A stretch of DNA of 64,000 bases. Origin: Owenia fusiformis. Taxonomy: Eukaryota > Annelida > Polychaeta > Sabellida > Oweniidae. The notes under the pieces were generated by a model, which had not been told where the DNA came from, made no database searches, and worked only from the letters and a program-made list of their open reading frames with translations. Below are positions 36,069 through 48,194 of the stretch, piece by piece. The first letter of the stretch is position 1; every line of letters begins with the position of its first letter. The translations under genes were made by a program, and so were the position numbers. The stretch spans positions 19,225,375 through 19,289,374 of the forward strand of contig CAIIXF020000005.1 in NCBI GenBank assembly GCA_903813345.2, written 5' to 3'.

Positions 36069-37560
36069 GCAAGGAAAAAATTGTGTCTTGCTTTATTTAT
36101 GAAACCAATGAAAGTCAAAAGATAGCAATGAAGAGGAAAAAGAAGAATTAGCATCAAGTACTGATGAATATGGCAAAATTAATAACAATGAATCTGGGAT
36201 ACATATTTGAACGAGGTTCGCGTAACAAAATATACATTACTAAATGCATCACCGAATGCAATGCTTACATAAATCGTTCATCCTTTCATTGATACACAGT
36301 AGTAGAAAATAATGCACCAACCTTAGTTTTCTGTTCCATCGCGGCCAATTTATTGGATAAATCAGTGATCGTAGTCGTTCAACCTCGTTTTCAGAGGTAT
36401 TATTGTTGTACATATATAATATCTGCATACACTGCTGATACAAATCAATTGAAGTCGTATAATTGGCATATTTTCTTGAATTTTAACATTTAATATCCCA
36501 AACTCCCATAAACTGCAAAAAGTATACACCATACATGTAAATCATATTTCACAGGGGGGGGGGGGCAACTACCTTCCACAAGAGGCCCTCCTCTAACTGT
36601 TGGTGTAGGTAACATACCCCTGAACTGTTGAACGGTTAAAACTGCTTCAAAATGATTAATAAAAGTGTGAGATGTGCTTTCTGCTTTTAAATAGTGTCCC
36701 CTTTGTCATATGGTAGGGTTTTAAACTTGTATCTCTAACTGGAAGCTGTTTAAGATCATCCAATGTGTTCCAGCAATTTCCATTGGTAAAATGTTGTACA
36801 ATATCTAATTTTCAGGCATGTTTGTTAAACTCTTGTAATTTCTTCAAAATTTCAGACTGGGAATAAATTATGGCATCAACCAAAATTTTAGACCTTTCTC
36901 TACAACATTTGATAATATGAGTCTATTTATGCAAGTATTAAGGAATATATACCCTGTTGCAGGGGTTCACTTTTGCGACCACCCTTTATTTCAGAAGAAA
37001 ATCGGCTGTTGTTATCATTTATTGATGATTGATTGGTTTGACTTAAATATTTAAATAAATGTATTGTTAACTTAAATAGACAAACTCTTTTGAAACGTTC
37101 TGCTTAATAAGGTTCATGTTCATGTTATTTTATGTTAATGTTTATGTGTTTGCAAACGTTGTGCAAATAGAACGCGATGCTCACACAGGATGCAAAATGT
37201 CTAGCGTTGTGAAAATCGAACACAATTGGGACTACTTGGGAAACAAAACAGGCTCGCTTCGTGCTAGCGTTCGATTTCAGCAATTACTCGACGGTGTTTA
37301 TTGGTCCAATCTCATTGGCCAGTTCTACCCGACGTATAATCACGTGGTTAGACCCCTATGAGTATTCATTATACAAAAAATGAACAAAGGGAATTTGGAA
37401 ATTTGTAAAATGCCGATACATGAAAACGAAAATAACACAATATATCATAAAATTTGCTGTTATTTACAGTTGTTGTAGATAAAATAAATTTGCAGAGAAC
37501 GAACTATTATGCATATGCTCGATCTTATTCTTATTTATATATTAAACTTATTCTCAAGTT
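36069..37560. other. Non-coding, with a CCAAT-box patch
   Basis: Just downstream of the transposon a short acidic frame (DSNEEEKEELASSTDEYG, about 36120-36209) looks exon-like but has no supported splice context. Near 37275-37345 a CpG-richer patch has 'attggtccaat' and 'cattggccag' CCAAT boxes and CACGTG, which could be a promoter. Neither is certain. Confidence 0.25.
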
Positions 37561-37561
37561 G

Positions 37562-37790
37562 ATTAGACAACCACCAGACCACCCAATAGGTTAAAACGAA
37601 CCAACCAACTAACTAATTAATCAACCAACTAACCAACACTCCATTCAACGAACCAGACAACCAACGAACCAGACAACCAACGAACCAGACAACCAACGAA
37701 TCAGATGACAAAGATCATGGATCTAGTGCTTAGTATTGTATTGTATTGTATTGTTTTGTATTGTTTTGTATTGATTTGTATTGTATTTCG
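37562..37790 (+). repeat. CCAA minisatellite and GTATT microsatellite, unit 1
   Basis: 'gaaccagacaaccaac' repeats followed by (GTATT/GTTTT)n at about 37733-37790. Equivalent tracts recur at about 40190-40502, 42473-42822 and 44770-45100, with different copy numbers in each unit. Confidence 0.9.
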
Positions 37791-37826
37791 TTGACCAATA
37801 CTTACTCAGTTATGATTCAATTTTTA

Positions 37827-38238
37827 GGTTCAGCTGGAAGATAACATTTTGGTAAAAAATTGCTATACCTGCACATGTTATTTTCTGGTGCAAAATGAAG
37901 TATGAAGCATGTGTGTATTTCCTTGCTTTTTTCAGTAAAGTATCATTACAGTGTCTACCTTTAGTAAACCTGGAGACGGGTCAATGGTAGCTCCTGTGTT
38001 GTCTGGGAACTTTGAAAGAAAATTTGGATAAATAGAATTAAGTGTGCAATATCAGAATTTCTTGGAGTTCCCATTGAACGCCTACCAAATATTATAAAAG
38101 ATGACAATGTTATGATACTTTCCTGAAAAAAGCAAGGAAATTGAGACATGCCTTCATACTTTATTTTGTACCAGAAAATAACATGTGCAGGTACATGTAT
38201 AGCAATTTTTTACCAAAATGTTATCTTCCAGCTGTACC
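37827..38238. mobile_element. 412-bp MITE, TTA target duplication (PIF/Harbinger-like)
   Basis: The terminal inverted repeats GGTTCAGCTGGAAGATAAC (left) and GGTACAGCTGGAAGATAAC (right, read inward) extend to arms of about 145 bp. TTA flanks it at 37824-37826 and 38239-38241. The orthologous site in the other array units reads straight through as 'caattttaaagttgac' (for example near 42846), so the empty site is preserved. The 3-bp TTA duplication and GG start fit PIF/Harbinger by structure only. It inserted into unit 1 after, or independently of, amplification. Confidence 0.9.
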
Positions 38239-39195
38239 TTAAAGTTGACTTCAAGTACTACTCCAGATCTAAATTTTGAAGGTCTGAAGTCTTGTGTTCA
38301 TTTGAGCTGCAGTTCTAAATTGAAGGGTCTTTTCTTTTAGGGTTTCATGTTAAAATTGTGGGGTTAGTTTCGGGTTTTCTTTCTTTTTAATTGAACCATC
38401 GCTGATCTTTTCCTTAATGTACTTTCAGGTGCAGTCTTCTTGCCTTGGAGAGAACAAAACAAACCACAAAGGGAAAACCACAGAGAATCTAAAATTTGTG
38501 CTACCTATCTGCAGCATTTGTATCTACATACCTCTTGCCTTAAAGAGAACAAAAAGAAACACAAAAGGAAAACCACAGAGTATCTACAATTTGTGCTACC
38601 TATCTGCAGCATTTATATCTACATACCATCTTGTTAAAGGTACTGTAACACATAATCAGTTCTATCATTTGATGATTTTGCTCTCTGGTTCAGTACGCTT
38701 ATTCCACAACGACACATTTTTCAATTGTTGGGATTCTAATCCCATTGTTGGCACATGTATGTTTGGCAAACGTTTTTTCTAAGAAATACACTAAATGATG
38801 ACTGCCTTGATTTTACTTATGATGTACAAATGTACCATGAAGCCAGGTTTCATTATTTTCACACGTGGTCTGTGATAGTTGCCTGAATCATTCCTACTTC
38901 ACATCGGGCCAAGTCAAGATGGCAACTGCTTTGAAAAACGAAACACCACATTTCAATTTATTCGTAAAGAATATACATATACTCCACTATTCCATTCTTC
39001 CTACAGAGTTACATCTGCCCAAGCAGTTAGTTGATTTAATGATATAAATCTGAGCCGGGAGTTGTACAAGGCTATGACAGATTTACTAGAGTCAATGAAA
39101 GGAATGTCTTGGCATTCCCTCCTCCGCTTGTATTGGAAGTGCCTCGACCAAGTTGCATCCTTGTATTTTTCATTTTCTTATCTTCTATCTTACAG

Positions 39196-39342
39196 GTACA
39201 ACTATGAGAGAGATGCAGCGAACACACCAATTTAGGGCGACAGCTGGATCAGTCTTTCGACAACTTTGAGCCATCAGGTCCAGTCCACGTAAACAGTATC
39301 ATGGACGAGAGGTGTTCGTGTTCCTGTCACCAAAGCACCAAA
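39196..39342 (+). pseudogene. Exon-like module alpha, array unit 1
   Basis: Bounded by 'tatcttacag' and a GTAAGT donor. The frame ending exactly at the donor reads ...EPSGPVHVNSIMDERCSCSC... and is phase 0, but meets a stop near the 5' edge, so the true acceptor may be internal. Equivalent modules occur at about 41496 and 43779. The protein is not recognised. Confidence 0.4.
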
Positions 39343-39413
39343 GTAAGTACATTTTTTTTTTTTATTCAATTATTACATCAGTTTAGTTCCTTTGTTTTCA
39401 TGTTCACTTTCAG

Positions 39414-39503
39414 CTTGGAGATGAGGAGCCCGATGACCAACGACACAACGGAGACAACAGCTGCGTGCCAACTAGGACTACAACCGACGTTCCTGCTACC
39501 TAA
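39414..39503 (+). pseudogene. Exon-like module beta, array unit 1
   Basis: Begins after 'ttcactttcag'. Read in phase 0 from module alpha it gives a hydrophilic 29-residue segment containing LGDEEPDDQRHNGDNS and then a stop. The phase match between alpha and beta is visible; expression is inferred. Copies at about 41713 and 44000 carry amino-acid replacements. Confidence 0.4.
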
Positions 39504-39532
39504 GTTAAGTATTCCTTCCTGGTTTTGCATAG

Positions 39533-39876
39533 GGATAGGGGCGCCTCCCAGTTTGATATTTACTGGTGGACTTTTGTTGGCCGACCCATGTACTTTGGTG
39601 GAGGAACTTGGACTCTAAGGTAAAGAGGGAGGGGGTGGTTGGGTTTCTGGGGGGATAGAGATCATGTTTCAAAATCAGAAATATGGAAGTCTACTGGTTT
39701 ATATCAAATTGGGAGAAATAAATTTCAACGTTTGTAATATTCTGTAAATGTTTAGTAGTGAAAAGTATATGTAAAGTTTTATTTAAAGTTTTATGAAAAA
39801 TAACAACTACTAGAACATGTTTTTATCTATTTGTAGCACAGATGGTGAAGTTCCTGCGAAAAGATGGTCCTGTTGA
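39533..39876 (+). pseudogene. Exon-like modules gamma and delta, array unit 1
   Basis: Gamma (39533-39619) lies between 'ttttgcatag' and a GTAAAG donor and contains FDIYWWTFVGRPMYFGGGTW. Delta (39837-39876) follows 'tatttgtag' and, joined in phase, reads TDGEVPAKRWSC and then a stop. Unit 2 lacks the start of gamma. Between units most changes alter the amino acid, which argues against strong purifying selection. The family is unknown. Confidence 0.4.
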
Positions 39877-42800
39877 AATCACATTTTTCTCGACGAGGGG
39901 ACTAGTTTCGAGGACTTACCGTAGATGTCGCATTTTGACCAGTTTTATCTCTTGCAATCAGTTGCATCCCCTCCTTAGCAGAGGGCTACTTCCAGTACTA
40001 TTCTAGTTTTCCTGTGAGAAGACAGTCGTGTTGAAATCACATTTTTCTCCATGAGGGTACTAGGTTGAGTTTCCAGGACTTACAGTAGATGTCGCATTTT
40101 GACCTGTTTTAACTCTTGCAATCAGTTGCATCCCTTTAGCAGGGGGCTGCTCCCAGTATTATTCCAGTTTTTCTTAGGGGGGAGGGGTGTCAAACAACCA
40201 GACAACCAACCAACCAACCAACCGGACATCCAACCGACCAACCAATGACCAAATAGGCTTAATCTATTAACCAACTTACTAACCAACCGACTAACCAACC
40301 AGACAACCACCAGACCACCCAATAGGTTAAAACTAACCAACCAACTAACTTATTAATCAACCAACTAACCAACACTTCATCCAACGAACCAAACAACCAA
40401 TGAACCAGACAACCAACGAACCAAATGACCAAGACCATGGACCTAGTGCTTAGTATTGTATTGTATTGTATAGTTTTGTATTGTTTTGTATTGTATTGTA
40501 TTTCATTGACCAATACTTACTCAGTAATGATTCATTTTAAAGTTGACTTCAAGTACTACTTCAGATCTAAATTTTCAAGGTCTGAAGTCTTCTGTTCATT
40601 TTAGCTACAGTTGTAGATTGAAGAGTCTTTTCTTTTGGGTTTTCATGTTAAAATTGTGGGTTTAGTTTCGGGGTTTTCTTTCTTTTTAATTGAACCATCG
40701 CTGATCTTTTCCTTAAATGTACTTTCAGGTGCAGTCTTCTTGCCTTGGAGAGAACAAAAAGAACCACAAAGGGAAAACCACAGAGAATCTACAATTTGTG
40801 CTACCTATCTGCAGCATTTGTATCTACATACCTCCTGCCTTGGAGAGAACAAAAAGAAACACAAAAGGAAAACCACAGAGTATCTACAATTTGTGCTACC
40901 TATCTGCAACATTTATATCTACATACCATCTTGTTAAAGGTACTGTAACACATAATCAGTTCTATCATTTGATGATTTTGCTCTCTGGTTCAGTACGGTT
41001 ATTCAACAACGACACATTTTTCAATTGTTGGGATTCTAATCCCATTGTTGGCACATTTATGTTTGGCAAACGTTTTTTCTAAGAAATACACTAAATGATG
41101 ACTGCCTTGATTTCACTTATGATGTACAAATGTACCATGAAGCCAGGTTTCATTATTTTCACACGTGGTCTGTGATAGTTGCCTGAATCATTCCTACTTC
41201 ACATTAGGCCAAGTCAAGATGGCAACTGCTTTGAAAAACGAAACACCATATTTCAATTTATTCTTAAAGAATATACATATACTCCACTATTCCATTCTTC
41301 CTACAGAGTTACATCTGCCCAAGCAGTTAGTTGATTTAATGATATAAATCTGAGCCGGGAGTTGTACAAGGCTATGACAGATTTACTAAAGTCAATGAAA
41401 GGAATGTCTTGGCATTCCCTCCTCCGCTTGTGTTGGAAGTGCCTCGACCAAGTTGCATCCTTGTATTTTTCATTTTCTTATCTTCTATCTTTCAGGTACA
41501 ACTATGAGAGAGATGCAGCGAGCACACCAATTTAGGGCGATAGCTGGATCAGTCTTTCGACAACTTTGAGCCATCAGGTCCAGTCCACGTAAACAGTATC
41601 ATGGACAAGAGGTGTTCGTGTTCCTGTCACCAAAGCACCAAAGTAAGTACATTTTTTTATTCAACTATTACATCAGTTTAGTTCCTCTGTTTTCAGGTTC
41701 ACTTTCAGCTTGGAGATGAGGAGCCCGATGACCAACGACACAACGGAGACAACAGCTGCAAGCCAACTAGGACTACAACCGACGTTCCTGCTACCTAACT
41801 TAAGTATTCCTTCCTGGTTTTGCATAGGTTTGATATTTACTGGTGGTCTTTTGTTGGCCGACCCATATACTTTGGTGGAGGAACTTGGACTCTAAGGTAA
41901 AGAGGGAGGGGGTGGTTGGGTTTCTGGGGGGATAGAGATCATGTTTCAAAATCAGAAATATGGAAGTCCTACTGGTTTATATCAAATTGGGAGAAATAAA
42001 TTTCAACTTTTGTAATATTCTGTAAATGTTTAATAGTGTAAAGTATATGTAAAGTTTTATTTAAAGTTTTATGAAAAATAACAACTACATGTACTACAAC
42101 ATGTTTTTATCTATTTGTAGCACAGATGGTGAAGTTGCTGCGAAAAGATGGTCCTGTTGAAATCACATTTTTCTCGACGAGGGGACTAGTTTCGAGGACT
42201 TACCGTAGATGTCGCATTTTGACCAGTTTTATCTCTTGCAATCAGTTGCATCCCCTCCTTAGCAGAGGGTACTCCCAGTACTATTCCAGTTTTCCTGCGA
42301 AAAGACAGTCCTGTTGAAATCACATTTTTCTCCATGAGGGTACTAGGTTGAGTTTCTAGGACTTACAGTAGATGTCGCATTTTGACCTGTTTTAACTCTT
42401 GCAATCAGTTGCATCCCTTTAGCAGGGGGCTGCTCCCAGTATTATTCCAGTTTTTCTTAGGGGGGAGGGGTGTCAAACAACCAGACAACCAACCAACCAA
42501 CCAACCAACCGAACATCCAACCGACCAACCAATGACCAAATAGGCTTAATCTATTAACCAACTTACTAACCAACCAACTAACCAACCAGACAACCACCAG
42601 ACCACCCAATAGGTTAAAACTAACCAACCAACTTATTAATCAACCAACTAACCAACACTCCATCCAACGAACCAAACAACCAACGAACCAGACAACCAAC
42701 GAACCAGATGACCAAGATCATGGATCTAGTGCTTAATATTGTATTGTATTGTATTGTATTGTATTGTATAGTTTTGTATTGTTTTGTATTGTATTGTTTT

Positions 42801-45570
42801 GTATTGTTTTGTATTTCATTGACCAATACTTACTCAGTAATGATTCAATTTTAAAGTTGACTTCAAGTACTACTCCAGATCTAAATTTTGAAGGTCTGAA
42901 GTCTTCTGTTCATTTTAGCTACGCAGTTGTAGATTGAAAGGTCTTTTCTTTTGGGTTTTCATGTTAAAATTGTGGGTTTAGTTTCGGGGTTTTCTTTCTT
43001 TTTAATTGAACCATCGCTGATCTTTTCCTTAAATGTACTTTCAGGTGCAGTCTTCTTGCCTTGGAGAGAACAAAACGAACCACAAAGGGAAAACCACAGA
43101 GAATCTACAATTTGTCCTATCTGCAGCATTTGTATCTAAATACCTCTTGCCTTGGAGAAAACAAAAAGAAGCACAAAAGGAAAACCACAGAGAATCTACA
43201 ATTTGTGCTACCATCTTGTTAAAGGTACTGTAACAAATAATCAGTTCTATCATTTGATGATTTTGCTCTCTGGTTCAGTACGGTTATTCCACAACTACAC
43301 ATTTTTCAATTGTTGGGATTCTAATCCCATTGTTGGCACATGTATGTTTGGCAAACGTTTTTTCTAAGAAATACACTAAATGATGACTGCCTTGATTTCA
43401 CTTAATGTACAAATGTACTGGTCATGAAGTCATGTTTCATTATTTTCACATGTGGTCTGTGATAGTTGCCTGAATCATTCCTACTTCACATTGGGCCAAA
43501 GTCAAGATGGCAACTGCTTTGAAAAAAGAAATAACACATTTCAATTTATTCTTAAAGAATATACTCCATTATTCCATTCTTCCTACAGAGTTACATCTGC
43601 CCAAGCAGTTAGTTGACTTAATGATATAAATCTTGAGCCGGGAGGGGTACAAGGCTATGACAGATTTACTAGAGTCAATGAAAGGAATGTCTTGGCATTC
43701 CCTCCTCCGCTTGTATTGGAAGTGCCTCGACCAAGTTGCATCCTTGTATTTTTCATTTTCTTATCTTCTATCTTTCAGGTACAACTATGAGAGAGATGCA
43801 GCGAACACACCAATTTAGGGCGACAGCTGGATCAGTCTTTCGACACCTTTGAGCCATCAGGTCCAGTCCACGTAAACAGTATCATGGACGAGAGGTGTTC
43901 GTGTTCCTGTCACCAAAGCACCAAAGTAAGTACATTTTTTTTATTCAATTATTACATCAGTTTAGTTCCTCTGTTTTCAGGTTCACTTTCAGCTTGGAGA
44001 TGAGGAGCCCGATGACCAACGACGCAACGGAGACAACAGCTGCGTGCCAACTAGGACTACAACCGATGTTCCTGCTACCTAAGTTAAGTATTCCTTCCTG
44101 GTTTTGCATAGGGATAGGGGCGCCGCCCAGTTTGATATTCACTGGTGGACTTTTGTTGGCCGACCCATATACTTTGGTGGAGGAACTTGGACTCTAAGGT
44201 AAAGAGGGAGGGGGGTGGTTGGGTTTCTGTGGGGATAGAGATCATGTTTCAAAATCAGAAATATGGAAGTCTACTGGTTTATATCAAATTGGGAGAAATA
44301 AATTTCAACTTTTGTAATATTCTGTAAATGTTTAGTAGTATAAAGTATATGTAAAGTTTTATTTAAAGTTTTCTGAAAAATAACAACTACTACAACATGT
44401 TTTTATCTATTTGTAGCACAGATGGTGAAGTTCCTGCGAAAAGATGGTCCTGTTGAAATCACATTTTTCTCGACGAGGGGACTAGTTTCGAGGACTTACC
44501 GTAGATGTCGCATTTTGACCAGTTTTATCTCTTGCAATCAGTTGCATACTCTCCTTAGCAGAGCGCTACTCCCAGTACTATTCCAGTTTTCCTGCGAAAA
44601 GACAGTCCTGTTGAAATCACATTTTTCTCCATGAGGGTACTAGGTTGAGTTTCCAGGACTTACAGTAGATGTCACATTTTGACCTGTTTTAACTCTTGCA
44701 ATCAGTTGCATCCCTTTAGCAGGGGGCTGCTCCCAGTATTATACCAGTTTTTCTTAGGGGGGAGGGGTGTCAAACAACCAGACAACCAACCAACCAACCG
44801 GACATCCAACCGACCAACTAATGACCAAATAAGGCTTAATCTATTAACCAACTTACTAACCAACCAACTAACCAACCAGACAACCACCAGACCACCCAAT
44901 AGGTTAAAACTAACCAACCAACTAACTTATTAATCAACCAAATAACCAACACTGCATCCAACGAACCAAACAACCAACGAACCAGACAACCAACGAACCA
45001 GATGACCAAGATCATGGATCTAGTGCTTAGTATTGTATTGTATTGTATTGTATAGTTTTGTATTGTTTTGTATTGTATTGTATTGTATTGTATTGTATTT
45101 CGTTGACCAATACTTACTCAGTAATGATTCAATTTTAAAGTTGACTTCAAGTACTACTCCAGATCTAAATTTTGAAGGTCTGAAGTCTTCTGTTCATTTT
45201 AGCTACAGTTGTAGATTGAAGGGTCTTTTCTTTTGGGTTTTCATGTTAAAATTGTGGGCTTAGTTTTGGGGTTTTCTTTCTTTTTAATTGAACCATCGCT
45301 GATCTTTTCCTTAAATGTACTTTCAGGTGCAGTCTTCTTGCCTTGGAGAGAACAAAAAGAAACACAAAAGGAAAACCACAGAGAATCTACAATATTTGTG
45401 CTACCTATCTGCAGCATTTATATACCATCTTGCTAAAGGTACTGTAACACATAATCAGTTCTATCATTTGATGATTTTGGTCTCTGGTTCAGTACGGTTA
45501 TTCCACAACGAGATTCTATTTCCATTGTTGGCACATGTACATATGTATGTCTGGCAAACATTTTTTGGTG

Positions 45571-45850
45571 TGTGATATTGTTCTTCGTACTAATTTTTAT
45601 TCAATTCAGGCAGAGTTAGTTTATTAACCATTAATTTTGTATAAGAAACGGTGGACATTTTTAAGTGTATTGATAATACATTTTCCAAATTTGTTTTTTT
45701 TTTGTTCATAGTGTTTGGTTAAATGTTAAATTGGCCTCTGGCGGTCGTTAGGATGACATTTTGCACATTAATGGCTTGTTTGCTTATGTGATGAGTAAAA
45801 CACTCATCTCTAAAAAGTAGAATTAATGCTGATATCCCCCATTTCATGTA
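45571..45850. other. Spacer after the tandem array
   Basis: Includes a small R1-family fragment near 45735-45790 ('atgacattttgcacattaat'). Otherwise nothing was seen. Confidence 0.4.
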
Positions 45851-46930
45851 ATTTCAGTTGTGCGATCCATGCCTTGGAGAGAACAATATTATCATACTCT
45901 CTGTAACGCTACCTAAACTACTACGGTGGTGGAATTAACTGGCGATTCATGTTGTCTGCAATCCTTACATTGTATGTTGGAGAGACCAGCATTATCGTAC
46001 TCTTCTGTGGCACTCCTTATGACTGTTACCTAGACTACAATAGTGAAGGAACTTAGATATGGACTGTGTTCACATATTGTGTGCAATCCTTATTTTAGAG
46101 AAAATATTATCACTCTGGCATCTAAACAAAAATGGTGATGTAACATAGTTATTGACCGCAATTATATATTTTGCGAACAACATTATGATACTCTTGTGTG
46201 GCACCACTAATGACTCTGTTGCCTAGACCAAATTGGTGTTAGGTCGAATTTATTTATGGACTGCGATTACGTATGGTGTGCAAATCTTACCATAGAGAGA
46301 GAGAGAGTGACATTATCATAATCTTGTGTGTACCAGTAATGAATCTGTTACCTAGAATGAACTGCAATAAGCGAATTACATATTGTGTGCAATCCTTACT
46401 TTAGAGAGAGAGCAACATTATCATACTCTTGTATTCACCACTAATGGCTCTGTTACCTAGACTATATAATGGTGGAAGAACTTAGTTATGGACCCCTATT
46501 TCATATTGTGTGTAATTCTTACCTTGGAGAGAACAACATTATTCCACCCTTGTGTTTCATTTCATGTTATATTTATTCATAATTCATAACTAAAAACCAT
46601 TATAGGCTAGCTTTTACTTTTATCAATTAAAAAAAAAATGGTATAAAACGATCAATATGACTATGTGACTACACACTTTACATGATCGCTGACTGGAGGA
46701 TATTTTAAGAGTAAAATCATGCCTTTAATGGTTACAAAAGCAATTTATTTAAAGAAATTCTTTTAGAATTGTGTCTTCTTCGATACTTCAATCATTACCA
46801 AAAATATAAAAGTCAAGTTTGTCTTGGTTGGTTCTAGGTTAACTCTTGTGTGGTACCACTAATGACTAATAATGTACCTAGACCATAATGGGGTGGAACT
46901 TAGTTATGGACCGCGTTTACATATTGTGTG
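45851..46930 (+). repeat. Degenerate tandem array of about 120-bp units
   Basis: Units share 'ttggagagaacaacattatc', 'actcttgtgtggcacca', 'ctaatgactctgttacctag' and 'catattgtgtgcaatcctta'. About seven units can be followed, with an interruption at about 46556-46840 that may be another insertion. The array resumes at 47068-47084 and again at 53164-53255 on the far side of the retrotransposon block. Its first motif also resembles the block in the 2.3-kb array. Confidence 0.75.
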
Positions 46931-47057
46931 AATTTGGAAACTAAGAAATAGTAAATCTATAACTAATAATGTATGTATTCCTGTTAGTGCCATTGTATAT
47001 TATGCCAAATAGGTATAAATGTTTTAATTTAGTGAATAAAGTTTATTACAAAAAAAA
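46931..47057 (+). mobile_element. Retro-insert with poly(A) tail and 10-bp target duplication
   Basis: 127 bp ending in AATAAAGTTTATTAC followed by an A-run. Flanked by ATATTGTGTG at 46921-46930 and 47058-47067. The AATAAA about 10-15 bp before the A-run and the target duplication indicate a 5'-truncated retrocopy of an mRNA 3' end or a LINE 3' end. No coding content. Confidence 0.85.
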
Positions 47058-47263
47058 ATATTGTGTGCCATTCTTACCTTAAAGTCTCCGATAAATCGGG
47101 CTACGTATACCGCCGTGTTTACATTAGGGGATTAGAAGAGTTTATTTTTTATTTAGGTATGCAAGCAACGTATATCAATATTAGGCCTTCATTCATGTAC
47201 TCGTGTGCATGTAATCAGCATGCCCTTCAATATTATGTAAACCAGGCTATTCAAGTACTGTAT

Positions 47264-47443
47264 AATTGACATTTATGTGCGTTTGAGCGCAGCGACATAA
47301 GCTCATAAATGATTTCTTTAGGCGTCGTGTTAATGGAACAGGTGTTCGAGTTGACAATGAGTTGTTTTGCATGAGTGTATGTTGGAACGGAGTGTAACTT
47401 CATTCTGAGCTTAGCCACACGTAACACGAGACAGTTCATTTTA
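47264..47443 (+). repeat. Split direct repeat A1
   Basis: 180 bp starting AATTGACATTTATG and ending GTTCATTTTA, just upstream of gag. It should contain the promoter by analogy with related elements. Confidence 0.92.
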
Positions 47444-47468
47444 TGTTATAACAAACTGGACACTTATC

Positions 47469-48194
47469 ATGGAGGAAGCAACTCTCCTTCAAGTTAAGGA
47501 ACTTTTGAAAGACTCCTTTACTTCCTTCAAAAGAGAACTCAAGGAAGAAACAGAGACACAGTCTACAAAACTGTTCAAGAAATTTCGAGCGGACAGTAAC
47601 GACAACATTGACTTGAAGAACCGCGGAAATCGTAAGCAGCATGAATTCAACATCCAGGTCGCTAATAGCATTGAAGAGGCAGCTGAATATCTCAAGAGGG
47701 CGGAACAAGCCACAGATTTTGAAAAACAACAACAGCTTCTAGATGAGGTCAAGCGCTGCAATACTGAAGGTATATCTTTGTTACATAAACGCAATAAATT
47801 AATACGTTTGGCAGATGGGTCTGAAACGGGTTGGCTTGCTGTCGATGAATATGAACAAAAACCAATCGCTTCAGATAGCGAAGATGATAAACGCCTTAAG
47901 CAATCTGATAGAGAAGCTGCTCGTAAACTTAAATCACGCAAAGCAAAATCTGGCGGTAGATATTCATATTTCAGGTACGGTAGAGGCGGCTTCAGAGGCG
48001 GCAGAGGGTCGTCCACTCCTCCTAATACCGAGAGCAACCAGTGGCAGCAAGGTGCAGGAGGCGGCAATGGGTTCAAGCGTACGCCAAAGCCATCAGACAT
48101 CTGTTTCAGATGCGGCCAAACGGGGCACTGGAGTTACATGTGTTCCAGATTTTCCGGCAACGGGTCCGATAGCAGGCTCAACAAGCAAAATTGA
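47469..48194 (+). CDS. gag: Gag-like nucleocapsid protein of the Ngaro-like element
   Basis: 241 residues. The N-terminal half is charged and helical (LLQVKELLKDSFTSFKREL), followed by a SETGWLAVDEYE...SDSEDDKRL segment typical of DIRS/Ngaro Gag. An RGG-rich stretch (GRGGFRGGRG) follows, then one zinc knuckle C-x2-C-x4-H-x4-C (CFRCGQTGHWSYMC, near residues 214-227). It would bind and package element RNA. The start lies 25 bp after repeat A1. The frame overlaps the downstream pol frame by about 380 nt in the +1 register, so pol probably uses frameshifting or an internal start. A 203-codon antisense frame over this gene is a shadow. Confidence 0.88.
   Translation: MEEATLLQVKELLKDSFTSFKRELKEETETQSTKLFKKFRADSNDNIDLKNRGNRKQHEFNIQVANSIEEAAEYLKRAEQATDFEKQQQLLDEVKRCNTEGISLLHKRNKLIRLADGSETGWLAVDEYEQKPIASDSEDDKRLKQSDREAARKLKSRKAKSGGRYSYFRYGRGGFRGGRGSSTPPNTESNQWQQGAGGGNGFKRTPKPSDICFRCGQTGHWSYMCSRFSGNGSDSRLNKQN

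Larger units (their letters stand above)
37562..45570 (+). repeat. Tandem array, about 3.5 copies of a 2.3-kb unit
   Basis: The marker 'gtgcagtcttcttgcc' recurs at about 38430, 40730, 43046 and 45328, giving periods near 2300, 2316 and 2282 bp. Each unit contains, in order, a CCAA-rich minisatellite, a GTATT microsatellite, an internally duplicated block of about 95 bp around 'ttggagagaacaaaa', and several blocks bounded by splice-like acceptors and donors. Copies differ by scattered substitutions and small indels, for example about 18 bp missing from copy 2 near 41828. The array starts within the minisatellite and ends part-way through the fourth unit. Confidence 0.95.

Noticed and set aside
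36112-36209. Acidic exon DSNEEEKEELASSTDEYG
   Set aside because: No acceptable acceptor or partner exon; a stop lies just upstream and the frame ends within 100 bp.
39533-39619. FGGGTW resembles the FGGGT of immunoglobulin J segments
   Set aside because: A six-residue match in an invertebrate array without V-like sequence or recombination signals; treated as coincidence.
40190-40440. CRISPR-like or coding interpretation of the CCAACCAA repeats
   Set aside because: Units are contiguous and degenerate without unique spacers, the genome is eukaryotic, and the frames (such as WLVGWLSGWL) are by-products of the repeat.
47489-48100. 203-codon minus-strand frame over gag
   Set aside because: Mirror of the gag coding sequence; no domain, and the plus-strand frame has the zinc knuckle.
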